Below, piece after piece: positions 1 to 11,169 of a DNA stretch of 64,000 bases. Made by a program: the position numbers and the translations under genes. Source of the DNA: Cryptomeria japonica (Eukaryota > Streptophyta > Pinopsida > Cupressales > Cupressaceae); NCBI RefSeq assembly GCF_030272615.1, contig NC_081408.1:202456341-202520340 (forward strand), written 5' to 3'. The notes under the pieces are model-generated. The model did not search any database. It was given only the letters and a program-made list of their open reading frames with translations, and had not been told where the DNA came from. The number at the start of each line of letters is the position of its first letter. Position 1 is the first letter of the stretch.

Positions 1-3000
1 AATGGAATTTTTTTAAAGTCGGACCCACTTTGGGGCCCGACATGGCTCATGCCCGCGCATTAATTTTGTGGTGAAATATTCTTAAAGAAAAGCATGTATC
101 TTCTAGAACCAAGTTGGTTATAGATGCAGTGCATCTTTGTCACTTTCATTTTGAAATTATGTGATAGGTTCTATCATATCATTAAAAAATCATGCATGGT
201 TATTACAAAACACACTTTAGATCCTATGTCTTTTCCTCAATATCAATAAATAAACAATTTGAATATCTCAAGGAATAGAAAATGGTGAGTGCCAATGGCA
301 CTATAGTATAAGTCCAGCAGGAATTGATATTGAAATACATGTGACATGATGAGAATAAGTGTGACGTGCCAGAGTTATTGCAGATGAGTGGAAGCTCAAC
401 TATTATAAAGTACATATATTTACATCAGAGGAAACAAGTATATATTGCAGATCTTCAGCATGATTTTGTTGGTGTGCAAAATGGTAAGTGGAAGAATAAA
501 GAATGCATGTAAATATTTATTATGGTGGTAATGTTTAAGAAGTTTGAAGAAAAATGGAAAATGTTTTGGAACCAAAGCTTATTGAACTGGACGTGTTAAG
601 GGAGGCATTAATTTTCAGCAGCAAAAACTTCATACAAATGTTATTGGCAAACCTATTGGATAGGATGAGGAGAGGCATTGAAACATAAAAAAATCTTTTA
701 CGTCGTTTGGCCATTGAGAACATGGAGCCAATGGAGTATGGAAAGTTCATTGCTTGCACCCCTCCAGATTTAACGTTACCTCCCTAAACCCCTCTCTCAC
801 ATGGAAAATGAAACTGGCAGGTCACGTGGGGGGGTTTTCAAACTACAACAAGTGCAAATTAGCACCCCCTCCTTCACTGTGGTGTAATGCCAGGAGATAA
901 ACCCCCCATTTTGGCATTGAAAGGGCATTAAGATTTCTTAGTTAATACAATTCATAAAGCATGAAACTCCAGGTTGTATAAAATTAGGCAAATGATATTG
1001 GCATACATGGCATTTCAAACTCAGAAACTTTCAAATATGATTGGCATTTTAAATGGAGAGGAGGGGTATTTATAAATTTGTAGCAAATTACATTAGAAAG
1101 TGTATTGCCCAAATCCTCCTTGCTGTGTGTAGTATGGTGAAAAGGCAATCAATGAAATTTCAACCAAAATCATTGCCATGTTAAGGCAGCTCCTCCCTAC
1201 GTGGTATGAAGAGGAGATATTGCAGAGATCTCTCAACCAGACTTATTCCTCCCTCCTCTGCATGAGCTTGCTAAAAAGGCTTTAAAACAAGTTCAAAGAA
1301 ATATGCCCTGCATGGAGGATGAAGAGGGCAGCATTGAAATCTTGAATCAAATAGCAAAGTCACATGGTTGAAGGGGTTGCAGAAACTTTCAACAAATACA
1401 AACAAGGTTTAAATTAAACTCCAGCATCCTCCCCGTGTGAAAATAGAGGAAGGCATTTGAGTTTCAAACCAAAGGCGCTATTAAAGCTCAAGGGAAAAGC
1501 TCAGAAAAATGTTGCTAGGGTAAAATGTATTATCCCACTTTGTTTGGGGAAGGGGACTTTTTGATATTTATAACCAAAGCTCCACACAACTATAGTGTCG
1601 AAAGCTTGAGGCTTTTGACGAATGGTGTCAGTTGGGTGCCCAAGAGGACCCCATGCATGTGGGTACACTTCTCGAGGTGGCCAAGGAGGCTGACAAGTGG
1701 CAACTAGTGGACCCCACGCAAGCACTGATCCTGAGGTAGGTGAGTTTTGCAGAGAATGGATAGTTTAACTAGCGAGCAAGCTACAGAAGATTGATGATCG
1801 ACGTTGATTCGCAAGCCAAAGATGCTCGCCAGTTAAGGTTCGTGAAATAGCGAAAAGAGTTAAAGACCATGTATGTTTAAGAGGTCTAATGGCCGATGCA
1901 ATTTCATGGAAGGAAAGATGATCACCAGTTAAGCTTTGTGAAATAGTGAAAAGCATGTGCGAAAAATGAAGGTTAAAGATCATGCATCTTGGAGATGATC
2001 CGATGGCCAATGTGGTTTTGTGAGCCGGAGATGCACGTGGGTTAGCCATTGCAAAATGGTGAAAGATAGGTGGCAGGTCCAGGTGGAGGTCCAACTCGTG
2101 GGTCCCATCCAGTGGTGCTGATGTGGTGCTGAGGTGGCAGTGAGGTGGCGACAAGGAGGCAATCCAATGGCGGTGACGAGGCAGAAATGTGGCAGATCGA
2201 TGAGGTGTAATCTGAGGTGGTGCCGAGGGGACCCTATCTGTGAATCAGAGACTACCACATGGTGGGCCATCAAGCCAAAAATCAGAGAAAAATGGATGAA
2301 AAATAAAATTTAAATGTATAGTTCAAACTATATAGAAAATCCAAAAATTTAAATGATGTGCACATATCCAAGTTCAATTCGCTTGAGAGGTTATTTTTGC
2401 CCAAAAAACCAAGTATTATATATCACCAGAAATCTCTCGGGATGAGGAATGTAGTTATAAAGTTTGTTTTAATAAATATTGGATATTTCGAGAGCAGTTT
2501 CCATGAGAAATATGAAGGAATTGAAATTCAGTTGGAAAAGAGACACTTGGCAATTTTAGTCGCAGACCTAATCTTTTTCCCTATCCTTCTTATTCTGATT
2601 TTCTTCTCATTGTAAGGGTTCCAAAATTCTGTGAGAGTGGCTCCATTTTTTATGGCTTCCAGTTCTAAACTTCTTGACCCAAATTTGTAGAATTCTTTGG
2701 TTTGTTTTAGGGTACAAAGATTACATTGCAGGATGAAAGATTGTTTTTCTAGTTGTAGATCTTACTTGTGTCAGGCATGAGGAAATTCCTAGATTATTGT
2801 CTGTGTGTATGTATTTCATTATTATGAATTGAATCCTTAAGGAGGATGAAATTTGTCAATTTCAAGGAGATTGTGTGATTGTTCATAGGTATCCTTCAAT
2901 GAAGGTTTTAAACTCTCTAATTAGTCATGAATAATGGAATGTGTCCCATATTTGATAATTTTGTGAATAAATTGAGTGATGCATTAGTATAAGGTATTAA

Positions 3001-3480
3001 TGCAGGAATATTGTTTAAGGAGAACCAATTTGTGACTAGGATACACTTTTGCAGTTTTGTGTGTGACTCTGTTGTCCAATGAACAAGGCACTAGTCTTTG
3101 AAAGATTTCGAGATAGTTTCAAATTCAAATTTAAAGACAAATCTATTTCCCTTTATGTTTAGGGGTTTGTGTTCTATTCTTTACAAGCTCTATTTCATCC
3201 ATTATCTGTACAAGATCTAGCCAATCTGTATGTGTTTCTGATTTGTTGAGCTTGTGAGATCTATCTGCTCTGTTGATGTAGTCATATGTCTATAATTGTT
3301 GTATTTAATGCATCAAAAGGGTGTCCCCCCCCTAGGTCTAGTAGAACCTAAAGTGTAGGAGGATCAATTAGGGTCCTATGTTATGTTGTCCAAGCCCTGA
3401 TGTGTTTCGTAGACTAAAATTGGCCATTTCATAGAAGGATTGCAGGTGTACTTGGGCTAGTCATTTTTTATGAACAACAA
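1..3480. other. Unclassified non-coding DNA left of element C
   Basis: No convincing gene is visible on either strand. The open frames are short (at most about 129 codons), overlap each other and carry no recognisable motif. The segment 540-1480 repeats short words such as GGCATT followed by AA- or TTTC-rich sequence, and a G-box-like CACGTG lies near 817. The stretch 1600-2280 is G-rich and contains a degenerate tandem repeat described separately. An 85-codon frame at 2358-2615 ends in a hydrophobic tail but has no sign of being a gene. The right edge, near 3480, is where similarity to ORF2 of the A/B/C family begins. This DNA may itself be an element inserted into C, but no LTR end or target duplication could be confirmed because the other side lies outside the window. 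Confidence 0.5.
1817..2060. repeat. Degenerate tandem repeat, about 100-113 bp unit
   Basis: Three successive blocks begin with AAAGATG or GGAGATG near 1817, 1914 and 2027. The first two share CCAGTTAAG, then GTGAAATAG, CGAAAAG or TGAAAAG, then TTAAAGA-CATG and GATGGCC-like words in the same order. The third unit is partial. The spacing is 97 and then 113 bases. The units are diverged and carry no open frame. Confidence 0.5.
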
Positions 3481-6055
3481 AACTGATAGAAAATTTGGAC
3501 AAAATCAAAGGTGACAAGAAGGGAACCTTCAAATTTGGAAATTTGATTGTATTTTTAATGCTATATTTCTCAAAGGAGATTCCTGGTATAGGCCACAAAG
3601 ACTTTTCCTATGATATTTTTGTTGGGAAACAGATTAAGGAGGCAATTATCTGCATGGGTTCGGAAGGAGACAAGCAGGTAAAGGATTACTTCAAAAACTT
3701 TCAAGCTAAAATGAAGCAAAGGGAAAGAATTCCTCATAATATTGTTGATAAATATGACAAACAGATATGATTTGTTATTAAGAGAGATGAAATATGGATG
3801 GAGGCAGTTAACCCTAGAACTATCTGGGTAACTAAGATGGGATATGAAGTGGACTCAAACATTTTGGAATCTTATGCCAAGATACTTCTAGATGCACCAT
3901 CAGAACCTAGTGAAAAGATATTTGGCACTATTGAGACCATAGAAAAAGATGTTGATATTCAGAAGCAAAGGAAGATAAGAGATAAAATATTGAAAGATGC
4001 TATGAAGTATTTTGAAGGTGTTAGAAAGGGATTGTTGAAACTTGATCTAATGAGTGGTGTTTCTACAAAAGAAAAAAAAATTGAACAACAATCGGTAACA
4101 CATGTTTCTCCTATTGTTACCTCATATGACTCTGATAGTGACAAGGTTGCATAATTTAAAAGGGTGGATAGGAAGAAGAGAAAATCCTCATCGGCACCTA
4201 CTCCATCACCTAAGAAGAGAAGGACACTTAGAAAGAAAGAACAGGCTATGAGAGAGCCTAGCGGCCTGAAGAAGAAGGTTACATAGAAGAAACCAGAACA
4301 AAAGGTATCTGATACTCTTTCCTCGAAAGAGCTTGTTAATGAAATAACTTAGGATGGAAATCTCAGTAATGTTAGTAAGTTTTATCATTGTTTTAAAGAT
4401 TCAGATAAAGACACTATTGAAGAGAGCGTAATTTTGTACTTAGATATATATAAGAATGTTCTTATTGAAGTCATTGATGTTCTTCGTAAGGACCTATATC
4501 TGAGACTTGAAGCTAAAAGAATGTCTACTATGGAACTGGATACGAAATTGAAGGTTGAAGCATTGTTGGTTGTTCATCTTGTTAAATCTAGACAAGAAAT
4601 TGATGAATTAATGGCTGAAGGTAACATAACTATTTTTGCAAGTGGATACTGGCAAGTAAGCCTCATGGCCAACAGAATAAAGGAAATAGAGGATGAGATA
4701 GTAGATAAATGGGATATTTTCTTTGTGGAGAAAGAGAAAAGAGAAGAAAAAGAAAGACAAAAGGTTGACAAATCTCTTACTAAGGTATACCAAAAAGGAG
4801 ATAAAGGAAATAATAAGGCTGGTAGTGTACTTGACTTCACAATAAAAGATAACTCGCCCCCATCGGCTCAAGAAACCCCACCGACAGTAGCAGAGACATC
4901 AATAGATGTGTAGAATCAGCCCAAAGAAACAATATCAGAGGAAGTAAAAAAAAATGATATGGATCTTGAGTCAAACATTCTATTTAGAATGAATGTTAAT
5001 ACTCAGGACATCAATATTGTAATGGATAATACCTCTATCTTAGAAAGTTTTGAGGAGAAGAAATATGAATCTGTAAATGTTGAGATCTCTGACTCACCGG
5101 TCAAGGTAGTTGACACTCACTAGAATGTTGAGATACCGATAGAAAAAAGAACAAGAATAGATAGCATCTGAGCCAACAGAGAATAAGAGTGAGAACAAGG
5201 AAGAGGAAGTGGTGGAGGTAGCTGAACAGATAACAAGAGAAAATAAGAAACTTAATGCAGAACCTAGCACTTCTCCTAGTACTTCCACAGTGGATTTCAA
5301 ATCAACAACTATCATCGAAGTACTTTTAGATTCTATAAAGAAAATAACTGAGTGTAATGCCTTAGCATTCAAGGCTATAGATTACTCTCTACCGATTTTG
5401 AAGATGGTTGCACCGAAGTGCAAGGTAGATCACATTGTTGGCTCAATAGGTAAATTGGACACATTGTCTAATTTCATTTCTACTAACATTTAGACATTAG
5501 ACAAAATAAATGAGGAGACTATTCAAGGAAGAGGTAATAAAGAAAAGGAAGAATTCTTTGGTAAAACCATAAAGGATTGTACTCAACAGATTGATTCATT
5601 ACTATCAGTATTGAATTCCACTATTTTGGAATAAAAGGAATTATACTGAGAAGCTTACAAACCTCATCATTTAACTGAAGATATTGATGATCAAATCAGG
5701 AAAATTCAGAAGGAGATTGATGATATTGCAGATAATATAATTGGTTCTTCAGACCTAACATCAGTCTTAGATCAAGAAATGGCTATTTATAAGGAAAAGA
5801 ATGAAAATATTGAAAATGAAAAGGCTAGATTGAAAATGAAAACCTAGGAGTTGAAGAATAAGATTGGACAATCTACTAAGTCACTAGAATGAACTGTGCA
5901 ATGCAAAAATTCAAGGAGACAGATCACCAGAACAACAAATGTATTATCTTACTAAGATGATCAGGTAGACTGAAGCAATAATTACCAACAGTACAAAGTT
6001 CCTACAGGGTCTTAACTTAGTTCGTGTAGATATTTTTTAGATTGTACATAATCGA
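3481..6055 (+). pseudogene. ORF2 remnant of element C (unknown protein, C-terminal two thirds)
   Basis: The reading frame matches ORF2 of elements A and B from the conserved segment KIKGDKKGTF onward. From 3495 to 4913 it stays in one frame, interrupted only by point stops (for example TGA at 3768-3770, TAA at 4152-4154 and TAG near 4284). Later pieces at 5209-5493 and beyond are in other frames. Visible blocks are MEAVNPRTIWVTKMGYEVD, a lysine/arginine-rich cluster with PKKRRTLRKK near 4210-4240, a charged helical region, and a C-terminal LLDSIKKIT...PILKMVAPKCKV block followed by coiled-coil-like sequence. No reverse transcriptase, integrase or protease motif is present. The function is unknown. 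The family context suggests a structural or regulatory protein of a retrotransposon. Confidence 0.75.
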
Positions 6056-6266
6056 CTTCAGGTATCTAGGTATTTTTTGAATTTTTTATACTTTTGACAT
6101 CCTTTGTCATTGATGTCAAAGGGGGAGTGGTATAGTGAGAAAAATTTACAAACTAAGGCATGGTGAAAATTGAACAAAAGGAGATCATTTTCTCAAGGGG
6201 AGAACTCTCAGTTTTTGGTTTTTGATTTTTCTCATGAGTGCTACCATCAATGTCAAAGGGGGAGAT
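6056..6266 (+). promoter_or_regulatory. 3' untranslated region of element C with two polypurine tracts
   Basis: The tract TCAAAGGGGGAGAT lies directly before the LTR (6253-6266) and fits the primer for plus-strand DNA synthesis. A second, near-identical tract, GTCAAAGGGGGAG, lies about 135 bases upstream (around 6116-6128). Both are preceded by a version of CATTGATG or ATCAATG. The same doubled arrangement recurs in other elements of this window. Confidence 0.7.
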
Positions 6267-7082
6267 TGCTGGCATTATACACTCAGATGAGAAAGGTAGA
6301 TGTTGTCATTGATGACAATGAGGTTAAATAAGGTTTTGCAGGCTCAACCAGCAATAGACTTCACTAACCGGCACCGACAGATACAACAAGGTTTATCCAT
6401 ACTAGCATCTAGTTTACACTGGCAGCAGATTATACTGGCCTGGAAAGCCGACTTGGTAATAGTATTGTTACTACAAAATAGATTGTAATGTAAATTATAA
6501 TTGTATGGCCAACATATTGTATTACAATGACTCATATATTTATGAGTTCTTATAGGTCATTTGGTATGTAATGAAAAAAAAATGAAGTAAGCGGTAATAT
6601 TGACAACATACCAGCTAGGATTTTTTGGCAGAGGCAGAACCGGTATCAGATAGAGCATAATAGAGAACACATCCAGCATTTTGATGCAAGTTGTTAGAGT
6701 TCAATTTTTTTTTTACATAAGTGTGATGTTGTAGTTAGTGTGACTCCATTTTTGTTGAGCAATGAGCTCTAGGCAGTTGGCCTTCCTGCATGTGTAGGCC
6801 ACTTTTGTACTGAGTAATATTTATTCATATTGGCCAGTGAGTAAATATTGTGGGTCACAAATCCCACTGAGGTTTTTCCCTTATCGGGTTTCCTCACTAA
6901 AATATATGTGTTATGGTGTGCATTGATTCTCATTCTTTTGTTTCTCTTTACTGCATTATTGTTTGCTTACTGGTATATTAATTTCAATTACAAAATTACA
7001 AATAAGTTTAAATCTTTCATCTACTGGTCAAACACTGATTCGTCGGCACCCCCCCCTCTAAGTGTCTTTGGGATTAAAAAAG
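6267..7082 (+). repeat. LTR of element C (3' LTR)
   Basis: It starts TGCTGGCATTATACACTC, matching the LTR starts of A and B (TGTTGGCATTCTACACTC). It contains the family landmarks in order: the TTGTCATTGATG word about 40 bases in, the GAGCTCTAGGCAGTTGGCC block at about 6764-6783, GGTTTTTCCC...GGGTTTCC at 6871-6892, and a C-rich tract at 7049-7056. The last bases (GTCTTTGGGATTAAAAAA) are shorter than in A and B, suggesting a small deletion at the extreme 3' end. Confidence 0.8.
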
Positions 7083-7089
7083 TATCTAA

Positions 7090-8991
7090 GAAAAGGTCTA
7101 CCGATGCTATAATAAGAGATTGAGAAAGATAGTTGAAAGTGTTAATGTGAAATTTGATGAAGGTAATGAGTATCAGTCCAAATGCTCTAGATATGATTCA
7201 GATTATCAGATCTGACAAAGGAAAGTAAGTGCAGACCCATAATATAATTCATATTGTTCTAGAAAAGCCAGAAAGTCAAGGAGACTCTAGTGCTAGAGAA
7301 AAAGAAAGAACTGAAGAGTCTGAAAATAAAGAAAATCCTAAGACTCCCAGGTATGTGAGGTTGAATAATTCAGAAAATCAGATCATAGGAGATAAAAATA
7401 AAGTTATGACAACTAGAAGAATAATTGGTGAAGATTATTGTTTGATTTATAAGATTGAACCTAAATATGTTAATGAATCAGGCAAAGATGAAAATTGGGT
7501 TAAAGCAATGGAAGAAGAATTGAACTAGATTGAAAAGAATAATATATAGATTCTTTTTCCCATACGTAAGGATAAAAATATAATTGGAACTAAGTGGGTC
7601 TTCTGAAACAAAATCGATGAACAAGGTGAAGTTGTTAGGATCAAAGAAAGACTTGTTTGTAAGGGATATTCTTAGATGGAAGGAATTGACTTTGAGGAGA
7701 CTTTTGCTCTGGTGGCAAGAATTGAAGTTGTTAGATTATTTATTTCTTATGTTGCTTACAAAGGTTTCGAGGTCTATCAGATGGATTTCAAGTCAACCTT
7801 TCTTAATGGTGAGTTGGAAGAGAAAGTTTATATTGACCAGCCAGATAGATTTCAATTTACAAATCATGAAGATATGGTTTGTAGATTGAAGAAAGCATTG
7901 TATGGACTAAAGCAAGCCCCAAGAGCATGATATTGCCAGATTGGATAATTATTTGTTGAATCTTGGATTCAATAAAGGTACTACTGATAGTAATCTGTAT
8001 TTCAAGACTGATCATGGTAACATTTTGATTGCTGATTTTTTTGTTGATGATATTATTTTTAGAGGGAATGATAGTTTGTGTAAGAAGTTTGCTAGTGAGA
8101 TGCAAAATGAGTTTGAGATGTCTATGATTGATGAGATGAAATTATTTTTGGGATTGCAAATTACTTAGTTAGATAAAGGAATTTCTATATTTCAGTCCAA
8201 GTATGTGAAGGAATTGTTGAAGAAGTTTGGTTTAGATGATTCAAAGCTAGTTGATACTCCTATGGTGACCAGATGTAAGTTGAAAAATGATGATGAATCC
8301 CCTAAAGAAAATTGGACCAGATAAATATATATGAATGGTGGATTACTATATTTAACCTAGACTAGACTAGATATTATGAATTTTGTATGTTTTGATTTTA
8401 TATTTCAAGATGATCCTAATGAATCTCATGTTGTTGTTGTCAAAAGAATCTTTATATATCTAAAAGAAACTGTTGATTTTGGTTTGTAGTATCCTAAAGA
8501 TGATGATTTTACTTTGAGTGCTTTTATTGATGTTGATTGGGTCAGAGATGTGGATGATAGAAAAATTACTGGTGTTGGTGCATTTTTCTTGGGAAAGAGA
8601 TTGGTTTCTTGGATGAGTAAGAAGCAGATTGCTATTTATTTATCTACTACAAAAGCTGAGTATATTGCTACTGCTAGAAATTGTACTCAGGTAGTGTGGA
8701 TGAAGAAGATGTTAAAGGACATCAAAGTTGTTTATGATGAGATTACTATTATATATTGTGATAATTCAAGTGCTATCAATAGTTCTAAGAATCCAGTTTT
8801 GTATTCAAATACTAAGCATATATCAATCATTTCATTTTGTTAGAGAAAAAGTGAATGAGAAGGAATTCAAATTGGAGTATGTCTCTACAAAGGAAAAAAT
8901 TGTAGATATCTTCATGAAGCCTTTGCCTAAGGATACTTTTGAGTATCTTAGAGAGAAGATAGGGGTGATTGCCCCTCCTGATAAGAACTAA
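7090..8991 (+). pseudogene. copia 4 integrase tail, reverse transcriptase and RNase H (degenerate)
   Basis: After a short integrase-tail match (RCYNKRLRKIVES near 7105-7140) comes the linker (TPRYVRLNNSENQIIGDKNK) and then the reverse transcriptase. Motifs are [18 protein letters not shown] near 7770-7820, [15 protein letters not shown] near 7885-7930, and FFVDDIIFRGND near 8038-8070, which keeps the catalytic Asp pair. RNase H follows with FIDVDWV near 8525, YCDNSSAIN near 8755, and a C-terminal KPLPKDTFEYLREK block ending at the TAA near 8989. There is a frameshift near 7930-7940 (after a Trp-to-stop change in APRAW) and another near 8825. In-frame stops occur throughout, for example near 7528, 7674 and 8168. 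It cannot encode an active polymerase. Confidence 0.85.
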
Positions 8992-9373
8992 GATGCATGG
9001 ATTGCATCAATCTGGTGAATTTCACAGGCATATATTGTGATCTAGATTTATGAGTGGTCACTGCTACTCAAGGGGAGTAGTCAGAGTTGTGGTTCAGTTG
9101 TCCAATTTTGGAGAGAGATCTTCCAATTTGTGAGTTTTGTGATTTTGTGGTGCAAATATGCTCCTTTAACACTGATGCCAAAGGGGGAGAGAGGAAAGAG
9201 GATGATAAGGAGGTAGGGATAGATTCATGTAAAAAATTGAGTAATAATCTAAGGGGAGAGAATCATGTGAAAAACTATCATATCATCTTAGGGGAGATCA
9301 TTGAGAGTTATTTTTTCTTTGTCATTGATTCTTTTTAACATCATATGTTGCCATCAATGCCAAAGAGGGGTAT
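8992..9373 (+). promoter_or_regulatory. 3' untranslated region of copia 4 with doubled polypurine tract
   Basis: GCCAAAGGGGGAGAG lies near 9178-9192, and a second tract, GCCAAAGAGGGGTAT, directly precedes the LTR at about 9359-9373. Both follow CTGATG or ATCAATG words. No coding sequence is seen; the 83-codon frame at 9087 has no recognisable content. Confidence 0.6.
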
Positions 9374-9524
9374 CGTTGGGATAATGTACAAATATGTGTT
9401 TGGATGACTGAGTGATGTATTGTCGTTGATGTCAACATATTCCTCTGTGTGTTCCAATGTTGAGGTAACATTAAGTGAGTTGGTTTGTCTAGTGTGTTGC
9501 AGATGACTTGTTGCAGATTTAAGG
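9374..9524 (+). repeat. copia 4 3' LTR, first 150 bases
   Basis: It starts CGTTGGGATAATG, where TGTTGG is expected, so the terminal T has changed to C. It contains GTCGTTGATGTCAACAT and TGAGTTGGTTTGT, both also present (reverse-complemented) in the copia 3 LTR. The LTR is broken off where copia 3 begins. The remainder should lie beyond the far end of copia 3, outside the window. Confidence 0.6.
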
Positions 9525-10926
9525 TGTTAGCAACAACAATGCAGGAAAACTAAGAGGGGGCAGTGAATCAATTTTCCCCAAACTCAAATAAATTAACCTT
9601 AACTTTAGATCTAAATAATAATAGTAATAAAAAAGGTAAAAACCACATCAACAAGACACATAACACATGGATTTTTGACATGGACAACCCGGATAAGGGA
9701 AAAACCATGATGGAAACCTATCCACAATATGATGATACTCTATAGTAGTATGTGTGAATATTACAATTGGGAATGCACATGCATTTAGGCACATTGCCTA
9801 GAGCTTACTGCTCGAAAACAACAAAGGGCTATAAGCCTTGGAAGGATTATTGCCTTAAAAAGGTTAAACAATAATCTAGATTACATGAACCAAAAGAATA
9901 GCATCTCTAAATGGTTGATTATAGTTTTGGTTAAGCACACTATCTACACAACAACACTTCTCTACTCTTCTCCACTACTGAAGGACAAATTTTCTTGTTC
10001 ACACATACAATACTCTCATAGATCATATATCCAACTATAGACACACAACTAACATGACTACAACACTTATTTATACAAATCATCAACCTTAATCTTAAGG
10101 TCGACTCAACACATAAGACCTAATTAAAAAATTATATCACACGATACATAAATCCATAATTGGACCAATACAATGTTAGCAAGGACATAGCATGGACCCA
10201 AATCAAATCATCGAACACACAACACCACTAAATAATTCACCAAGATAATGTGAAACATGCTAGACCATCGAATATGTCACATAACATGAAGAATACCACT
10301 AGACCAATAAAATATTCAATAATGTGCACCACGATCATCGTAGAGCACCAAAACGCATAGAACATGATCAGAGAACATCAACAAGCAACTTTAATTCCAC
10401 AACAACTCAAATAACAAGAATCGTCATTATTCCATCACTAGAGTACACGAACACCAACTGACAAGATAAAAGATATGCTTGTGAAGTTCCAAATCATGAA
10501 CCACCTAATTTGAGGACACACATGAACATCCCAAACAATCTCCAAAATATGCACAACATAAAGAATTATTTTTGGAGCAATATGGATCAAATACTACAAC
10601 TTTGCAATATTGAACTAACAAGAAACCAACCATCAAACCAGATCATATAACTCAACCAAATCATCTCGTAGCATCATGAAACTCATACTGAATCAACTAG
10701 AGATAAGTATCTAAAAACCCATTAATCCACATCATCACATCTACAATAGATCACCTAAACCAATTCTCTACAACAAACCAACTCACTGCAACACATGAAC
10801 ATGTTGACATCAATGACAAGAACACATTCCAATCACTCTAATATCCAAAAATATCCTCCTTTCACATTGATGGAAACATATGAATATGAAAAACAATCGA
10901 TGTAAAAAAATAAATCAACTCCAACA
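9525..10926 (-). repeat. copia 3 3' LTR
   Basis: On the plus strand it runs from TGTTAGCAACAACAATG to ACTCCAACA, next to the purine tract (plus strand ATCTCCCCCTAAG, 10927 onward). It contains the shared LTR blocks reverse-complemented: GGGGGCAGTGAATCA near the left end, GGGAAAAACC near 9697-9706, CCTAGAGCTTACTGCTC near 9798-9814, and TGACATCAATGACAAG near 10804. The left boundary is less certain because the target duplication lies outside the window. Confidence 0.65.
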
Positions 10927-11169
10927 ATCTCCCCCTAAGATTGCAAGGAGCAACTCCCCCTTTGACAAACAACTCAAAATACTTGAGGGTTTTTTCACAT
11001 GCTTCGCTCCCCCTTTGAAAACAATGCCAGAGATACATACAGATCATTATTCTCTTTCTCTTTACTAGATAATCTCTCCCCTATATAATAAACTCACAAA
11101 TCTAAACAACTAAATCACACACTAACTACTCTCCTAGAGAAACAACACCCACTCATCAATCCGGATAAC

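Larger units (their letters stand above)
3481..7082 (+). mobile_element. Element C: 5'-truncated non-autonomous LTR retrotransposon (A/B/C family)
   Basis: This is the 3' part of a third copy of the family represented by elements A and B. It runs from the middle of ORF2, through the 3' untranslated region with two polypurine tracts, to a complete or nearly complete LTR. The ORF2 homology fades at about 3480, so ORF1, the 5' LTR and the first two thirds of the N-terminal ORF2 region are missing. The right end abuts the integrase region of copia element 4, which C evidently entered. The final bases of the LTR are eroded, so no target duplication can be assigned. Confidence 0.8.
7083..9524 (+). 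mobile_element. Ty1/copia element 4, 3' half
   Basis: A plus-strand copia remnant that begins inside the integrase C-terminal region, where element C interrupts it, and runs through reverse transcriptase, RNase H, the 3' untranslated region and the first 150 bases of the 3' LTR. It is cut at 9524/9525 by the LTR of copia element 3. Its protein and LTR sequences closely resemble copia 3, which lies in the opposite orientation, so the two belong to one family. Frameshifts and many stops show it is the most decayed copia copy here, consistent with its being the outermost host. Confidence 0.85.

Noticed and set aside
1765-2273. Minus-strand frames of 129 and 97 codons as genes
   Set aside because: They overlap in two frames, are His/Pro/Thr-rich as a by-product of a G-rich plus strand, and cover a degenerate tandem repeat.
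2358-2615. 85-codon frame with hydrophobic C-terminus as a small membrane protein
   Set aside because: No homologue recognised, no start context or conserved neighbour, and a length expected by chance in AT-rich DNA.
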